Shown: piece by piece, positions 60,836-64,000 of the stretch
Layout: the number at the start of each line of letters is the position of its first letter
Position numbering within the stretch: position 1 is the stretch's first letter
Translations under genes and position numbers: made by a program
Assembly: GCF_036013645.1 (NCBI RefSeq)
Contig: NZ_CP107869.1
Coordinates: 6,634,001 to 6,698,000, forward strand
Reading direction: 5' to 3'
From: Streptomyces sp. NBC_00490
GTDB taxonomy: Bacteria; Actinomycetota; Actinomycetes; Streptomycetales; Streptomycetaceae
DNA: 64,000 nt
Notes under the pieces: model-generated
Database searches by the model: none
What the model was told of the DNA's origin: nothing
The model's input: only the letters and a program-made list of their open reading frames with translations

Positions 60836-61636
60836 TCAGTAGCGCTGGTTGAGATATCCCAGCATCTCGTCGTGGAGCAGACCGTTGGAGGCGGCCGCGT
60901 TGCCGCTGTGCGGGCCCGGGCGGCCGTCGAGGCCGGTGAAGGAGCCGCCCGCCTCCGTCACGATGATCGCGTTGGCGGCCATGTCCCACAGGGACAGCTC
61001 GGGTTCGGCACAGAGGTCGACCGCGCCCTCGGCGACCAGCATGTAGGGCCAGAAGTCGCCGTACGCGCGCGTGCGCCACACGTCGCGGGTCAGGTCCAGG
61101 AAGCCGTTGAGGAGGCTCCGCTCCTCCCAGCCGCTCAGGGAGGAGTACGCGAAGGAGGCGTCCGACATCTTCGAGACGCGGGAGACATGCAGCCGGGAGG
61201 CCGAAGTGAGGCTGCGTCCGGTGAAGGCGCCGTTGCCCTTCGCGGCCCACCAGCGGCGGTTGAGCGCCGGCGCGGAGACGACGCCGACAACGGGCTGGTA
61301 GCCGCCCTCCGCCACCTCCATCAGGGAGATCAGGGTGGCCCAGACGGGGACACCCCGGACGTAGTTCTTGGTGCCGTCGATCGGGTCGATCACCCAGCGG
61401 CGGGGGCCGGTGCCCTGGACGCCGTACTCCTCGCCGAGGATCGCGTCCCGCGGACGGGCGCGCTGGAGATGGGTGCGGATGATCTCCTCCGCCGCCTTGT
61501 CCGCTTCGCTCACCGGGGTCATGTCCGGCTTCGTCTCGACCTTGAGGTCCAGCGCCTTGAAGCGGTCCATGGTGGTTGCGTCGGCCGCGTCCGCGAGGAC
61601 ATGGGCGAAGCGGAGGTCGTCGAGGTAGTCCGGCAT
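60836..61636 (-). CDS. hisN: Histidinol-phosphatase (inositol-monophosphatase fold)
   Basis: A 266-residue enzyme of the inositol monophosphatase superfamily, the type used by actinobacteria for histidinol-phosphate dephosphorylation, the penultimate step of histidine synthesis. Metal and catalytic motifs: GEEYG (Glu69/Glu70), [14 protein letters not shown] (Asp84, Asp87) and LWDMAAN. The genomic position near rsgA and aroA is that of hisN in Streptomyces (recalled). The ATG at 61636 is chosen because TAGCGT lies 8 nt upstream (leaderless); MADSVRP at 61657 would be too early. Confidence 0.9.
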   Translation of the reverse strand: MPDYLDDLRFAHVLADAADATTMDRFKALDLKVETKPDMTPVSEADKAAEEIIRTHLQRARPRDAILGEEYGVQGTGPRRWVIDPIDGTKNYVRGVPVWATLISLMEVAEGGYQPVVGVVSAPALNRRWWAAKGNGAFTGRSLTSASRLHVSRVSKMSDASFAYSSLSGWEERSLLNGFLDLTRDVWRTRAYGDFWPYMLVAEGAVDLCAEPELSLWDMAANAIIVTEAGGSFTGLDGRPGPHSGNAAASNGLLHDEMLGYLNQRY

Positions 61637-61643
61637 GGGACGA

Positions 61644-61649
61644 ACGCTA
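61644..61649 (-). promoter_or_regulatory. -10 element TAGCGT, leaderless start of hisN
   Basis: TAGCGT on the minus strand (61649-61644), 8 nt before the A of ATG 61636. Confidence 0.55.
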
Positions 61650-61752
61650 TCCGCCATGGTCGCTGCGGGGCTACACGGGACCAAGGTGCGGACGGGCCCC
61701 GGCGGACGGCGCGCGGTGGATCAAGGGCGCCCCCCGATGCCCTCGCGAACCC

Positions 61753-61781
61753 TTGACAGTGCCCTCACGCGCGTCAAATCT
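61753..61781 (+). promoter_or_regulatory. Promoter and possible operator of the TetR gene at 61815
   Basis: TTGACA (61753-61758), 17-bp spacer, AAATCT (61776-61781). TTGAC (61753-61757) and GTCAA (61773-61777) form an inverted repeat spanning the spacer, a plausible site for autorepression. Confidence 0.5.
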
Positions 61782-61814
61782 GGGCCCAGAGCCGCTCGCC
61801 CCTAGGAGGCGATG

Positions 61815-62420
61815 ATGCCTGCAGCGAGGGAATCCCTGCTGGACGCCGCGTACACGGCGCTGGCCCGCAGGCCGTGGTCCACCGTGCGGATGGTGGATGT
61901 CGCGGCGGCGGCAGGAGTGTCCCGGCAGACGCTTTACAACGAGTTCGGGAGCAAGGAAGGACTGGCCCGCGCCCTGGTGAGAAGGGAGGCCGACGGCTAT
62001 CTCGCCGGTGTCGAGCGCGCGCTCGCCACCCACAGCGACGCCCGTGACCGGCTGACCGCGACCGCCGAGTGGACCGCGGCCACCGCCAGGGACAACGCGC
62101 TCGTACGGGCCCTGCTCACCGGCTGCTGGAGCGAGCGGCTGCCCTCCCCGACACTGTCCGCGGTCCCGTCCTCCTCGGCCGTACCGGCACAGCGCCGGGC
62201 GGACGGCCCGCTGCCGTCGCCCGGCGACTTGGTGGCGCTGGTCCGCGACCGCGCTGTGGCGGTGCTCGGCGGACCGGGTGCGAACAAGGCGGACCACGCC
62301 GACCTCGCCCGCTCCTGCGAGCTGACCGTCCGGGTCGCACTGTCGTGCGTGGCCGCCCCGCCGGGTGAGGGCGGGGTCGCGGACCTGGTACGCAGCGCGC
62401 TGCACCGGCAGCCGGTGTGA
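61815..62420 (+). CDS. TetR/AcrR family transcriptional regulator
   Basis: A 201-residue TetR-type repressor. HTH at residues 8-52 with VAAAAGVSRQTLYNEFGSKE as turn and recognition helix. The C-terminal half contains a Pro/Ser-rich loop (LPSPTLSAVPSSSAVPA). The second of two tandem ATGs, 61815, fits the AGGAGG at 61804-61809 better (5-nt spacing). It converges on the SMR exporter gene with a gap of only 6 nt and no terminator between them, and may control that exporter, but this is inference. Confidence 0.88.
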   Translation: MPAARESLLDAAYTALARRPWSTVRMVDVAAAAGVSRQTLYNEFGSKEGLARALVRREADGYLAGVERALATHSDARDRLTATAEWTAATARDNALVRALLTGCWSERLPSPTLSAVPSSSAVPAQRRADGPLPSPGDLVALVRDRAVAVLGGPGANKADHADLARSCELTVRVALSCVAAPPGEGGVADLVRSALHRQPV

Positions 62421-62426
62421 AAGCCG

Positions 62427-62750
62427 TCAGTGTGCCGAGCCGGACAGCTGGAGGCCGATCACGCCCACGATGACCAGGCTGATCGAGACGAGCTTCAGCG
62501 TCGACACCAGGTCGCCGAGGAAGATCATGCCGTAGATCGCCGTACCGGCCGCCCCGATGCCGGTCCACACCGCGTACGCCGGGCCCACGTCGAGCTTCTT
62601 CAGCGACAGCGTCAGCAGGCCGAAGCTGCCGAGGGCGAAGACGCAGAACGCGACCGTGGGCCACAGTCGGGTGAAGCCGTGCGAGAGCTTGAGGCACACG
62701 GCGAAACCGGTCTCCAACAACCCGGCGACCACTACCAGCAGCCACGCCAT
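62427..62750 (-). CDS. SMR family exporter, Gdx/SugE type
   Basis: A 107-residue small multidrug-resistance protein with four TM helices. The active-site Glu13 lies in AGLLETGFAVCLK, and KLSHGFTRLWP together with VGPAYAVWTGIGAAGT are the pattern of the SugE/Gdx branch, whose known members export guanidinium ions in exchange for protons. A broader quaternary-ammonium role is possible. ATG 62750 has GGGAGGA upstream. It is downstream of rsgA on the same strand. I looked for a guanidine riboswitch in the 76-nt gap and did not find one. Confidence 0.9.
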   Translation of the reverse strand: MAWLLVVVAGLLETGFAVCLKLSHGFTRLWPTVAFCVFALGSFGLLTLSLKKLDVGPAYAVWTGIGAAGTAIYGMIFLGDLVSTLKLVSISLVIVGVIGLQLSGSAH

Positions 62751-62826
62751 GTGCTGTCCTCCCGTAGGTCCGGCTCGGTGCGATTATGCCTTTGCCTCAC
62801 CTGTACGGAGCCAAACAACGCGAAGG

Positions 62827-63837
62827 TCAGTCGCCTTCCGTGCGTTCCCTGGTCGCCAGCAGACGGCGGAGCGAGTACAGCCGCGCCGGGTCGGCGTGTC
62901 CCTCGGCCACCCACTCGTCCAGCGCGCAGTCCGGCTCATCATGACTGCACGCACGGGGACAGCCTTCGGTTCCCGGCACCAGGTCCGGGAAGGCGAGGAT
63001 CACGCGGGACGGATCGACGTGGTGCAGGCCGAACGACCGCAGGCCCGGGGTGTCGATCACCCAGCCCGCGTCGCCCGCCAGGGGCAGCGCCAGCGCCGAG
63101 GTGGTGGTGTGGCGGCCGCGGCCGGTCACCGCGTTCACATGGCCCGTCACCCGGCGGCGGTCCTGCGGGACCAGCGCGTTCACCAGCGTCGTCTTGCCCA
63201 CGCCCGAGTGACCGACGAACGCCGTGATCTTGCCGTCGAGTTCCGCGCGCACCCGCTCCACCGCGCTGCCGTTCTCCAGTTCCTCGCGGCTGGTGACGAC
63301 GTGCGGGATGTCCAAGTGGCCGTACAGCTCCAGGAGTTTGTCGGGCTGGGCGAGGTCCGACTTGGTCAGGACCAGGAGCGGGGTCAGACCGCCGTCGAAC
63401 GCCGCGACCAGGCAGCGGTCGATGAGGCGCGGGCGGGGCTCGGGGTCGGCGAGGGCCGTGACGATCGCCAGCTGGTCGGCGTTGGCGACGACCACGCGCT
63501 CGAAGGGGTCGTCGTCGTCCGCGGTACGGCGCAGCACCGAGGTGCGCGGCGCGATGCGGACGATACGGGCCAGGGTGTCCTTCTGGCCGGAGAGGTCGCC
63601 GACGATGGCCACCCGGTCTCCGACGACGGCGGCCTTGCGGCCCAGTTCGCGGGCCTTCATGGCCATCACGACCGTGTCGTCGACCAGACACGTCAGCCGG
63701 CCACGGTCGACGGTGAGGACCATGCCCTCGACCGCTTCCTCGTGCTTGGGGCGGATGTTGGTACGCGGCCGGTTGCCCTTGCGGTTCGGGCGGCTGCGGA
63801 TGTCGTCCTCGTCGGTGTTCTTGCCGTAGCGACGCAT
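62827..63837 (-). CDS. rsgA: Ribosome small-subunit-dependent GTPase RsgA
   Basis: A 336-residue circularly permuted GTPase that helps mature the 30S subunit. An OB-fold region spans about 35-105; the G motifs appear in the permuted order TKSD (158-161), GHSGVGKT (209-216), DTPG (262-265). The C-terminal zinc site uses Cys293, Cys297, His299 and Cys304 (CPRACSHDEPDC). The N-terminal 30 residues are basic and Asn/Arg-rich. ATG 63837 is 13 nt after the aroA stop, so it is co-transcribed with aroA. Confidence 0.95.
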   Translation of the reverse strand: MRRYGKNTDEDDIRSRPNRKGNRPRTNIRPKHEEAVEGMVLTVDRGRLTCLVDDTVVMAMKARELGRKAAVVGDRVAIVGDLSGQKDTLARIVRIAPRTSVLRRTADDDDPFERVVVANADQLAIVTALADPEPRPRLIDRCLVAAFDGGLTPLLVLTKSDLAQPDKLLELYGHLDIPHVVTSREELENGSAVERVRAELDGKITAFVGHSGVGKTTLVNALVPQDRRRVTGHVNAVTGRGRHTTTSALALPLAGDAGWVIDTPGLRSFGLHHVDPSRVILAFPDLVPGTEGCPRACSHDEPDCALDEWVAEGHADPARLYSLRRLLATRERTEGD

Positions 63838-63850
63838 GATGTCCAGACCC

Positions 63851-64000
63851 CTACGCGCCGAGCATCCCGGTCCAGAGTTCCGGGAAGTCCGGCAGGGTCT
63901 TCGCCGTCGTCGCCACGTTCTCGATCTGCACGCCCTCCACCGCGAGACCGATGATCGCGCCGGCCGTCGCCATACGGTGGTCCTCGTACGTGTGGAAGAT
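63851..64000 (-). CDS. aroA: 3-phosphoshikimate 1-carboxyvinyltransferase (EPSP synthase), C-terminal end
   Basis: Partial gene: the last 49 codons and stop, the rest lying beyond the right edge. The visible sequence [19 protein letters not shown] and [10 protein letters not shown] is the end of AroA, which makes 5-enolpyruvylshikimate-3-phosphate in aromatic amino-acid synthesis. DHRMA is the conserved C-terminal motif of the active site. It is followed at once by rsgA, the usual actinobacterial pair. Confidence 0.93.
   Translation of the reverse strand: MFHTYEDHRMATAGAIIGLAVEGVQIENVATTAKTLPDFPELWTGMLGA

Noticed and set aside
62751..62826. Guanidine riboswitch upstream of the Gdx/SugE-type exporter
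   Set aside because: The 76-nt gap is short and does not show the conserved ACGR loops or the ykkC-type core I know; only a possible CATAAT -10 and a Shine-Dalgarno are visible.

Overview
The window is high-GC actinobacterial chromosome, almost certainly from a Streptomyces. The evidence is the heavy G/C bias at third codon positions, many GTG starts, long GC-rich palindromic terminators, several leaderless genes, a WblC (WhiB7-type) regulator with its leader, and two initiator tRNAs of Streptomyces type. Nothing marks a mobile element, prophage, IS or CRISPR array, so this looks like conserved core chromosome. From memory, much of the gene content parallels the M. tuberculosis Rv3193c-Rv3211 segment plus aroA-rsgA: ferritin-like, DUF3107, TetR, DUF3152, MoeZ, ATL, AdnA, AdnB, NudC, mycoredoxin, UvrD2, WhiB7, UbiB-type kinase, zincin, Lon-like PDZ protease and UPF0182.

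Layout. 0.2-5.8 kb: ferritin-like protein, small membrane protein, DUF3107, TetR regulator, acidic protein, alpha/beta hydrolase and a repeat-bearing DUF3152 protein. 5.8-11.5 kb: a leaderless 30-codon leader peptide with two Cys codons and an intrinsic terminator precede a five-domain peptide ABC importer operon (lipoprotein, two permeases, double ATPase). 11.7-16.6 kb: a PelF-like glycosyltransferase, a polytopic membrane protein, a 15-codon coupled micro-ORF, an SDR epimerase and a spherulin-4 (PelA/GH114-like) protein, which I read as a possible Pel-like polysaccharide cassette. 16.6-24.5 kb: MoeZ, two tandem secreted S33 peptidase lipoproteins, a membrane protein joining a kinase-like domain to a flippase-like domain, and an alkyltransferase-like protein.

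24.7-38.7 kb is a DNA-repair and redox/antibiotic-stress block: AdnA and AdnB (end resection), M20 peptidase, NudC, mycoredoxin, UvrD2, then wblC behind an autoregulated-type promoter, an upstream ORF and an intrinsic terminator (attenuation leader). 38.7-45.5 kb: ABC1/UbiB-type kinase, E1-like (ThiF) protein, YgjP-type metalloprotease, and a TerD-AIM24 fusion followed by two more AIM24 proteins. 45.5-54.5 kb: Nudix, zincin, SDR, MoaE, a tiny membrane protein, Lon-like PDZ protease, PPA1309-family protein and UPF0182.

54.5-64 kb: two identical tRNA-fMet genes bracket a Sel1-repeat protein; then a NitT/Tau-type ABC importer, a Fur-family regulator with a palindrome over its promoter, a CBS-pair protein, HisN, a TetR, a Gdx/SugE-type SMR exporter, RsgA and the 3' end of aroA. 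Convergent gene pairs are separated by long perfect palindromes acting as two-way terminators. Nine genes have a TAnnnT-type -10 element 7-8 nt upstream of the start codon and probably make leaderless mRNAs.
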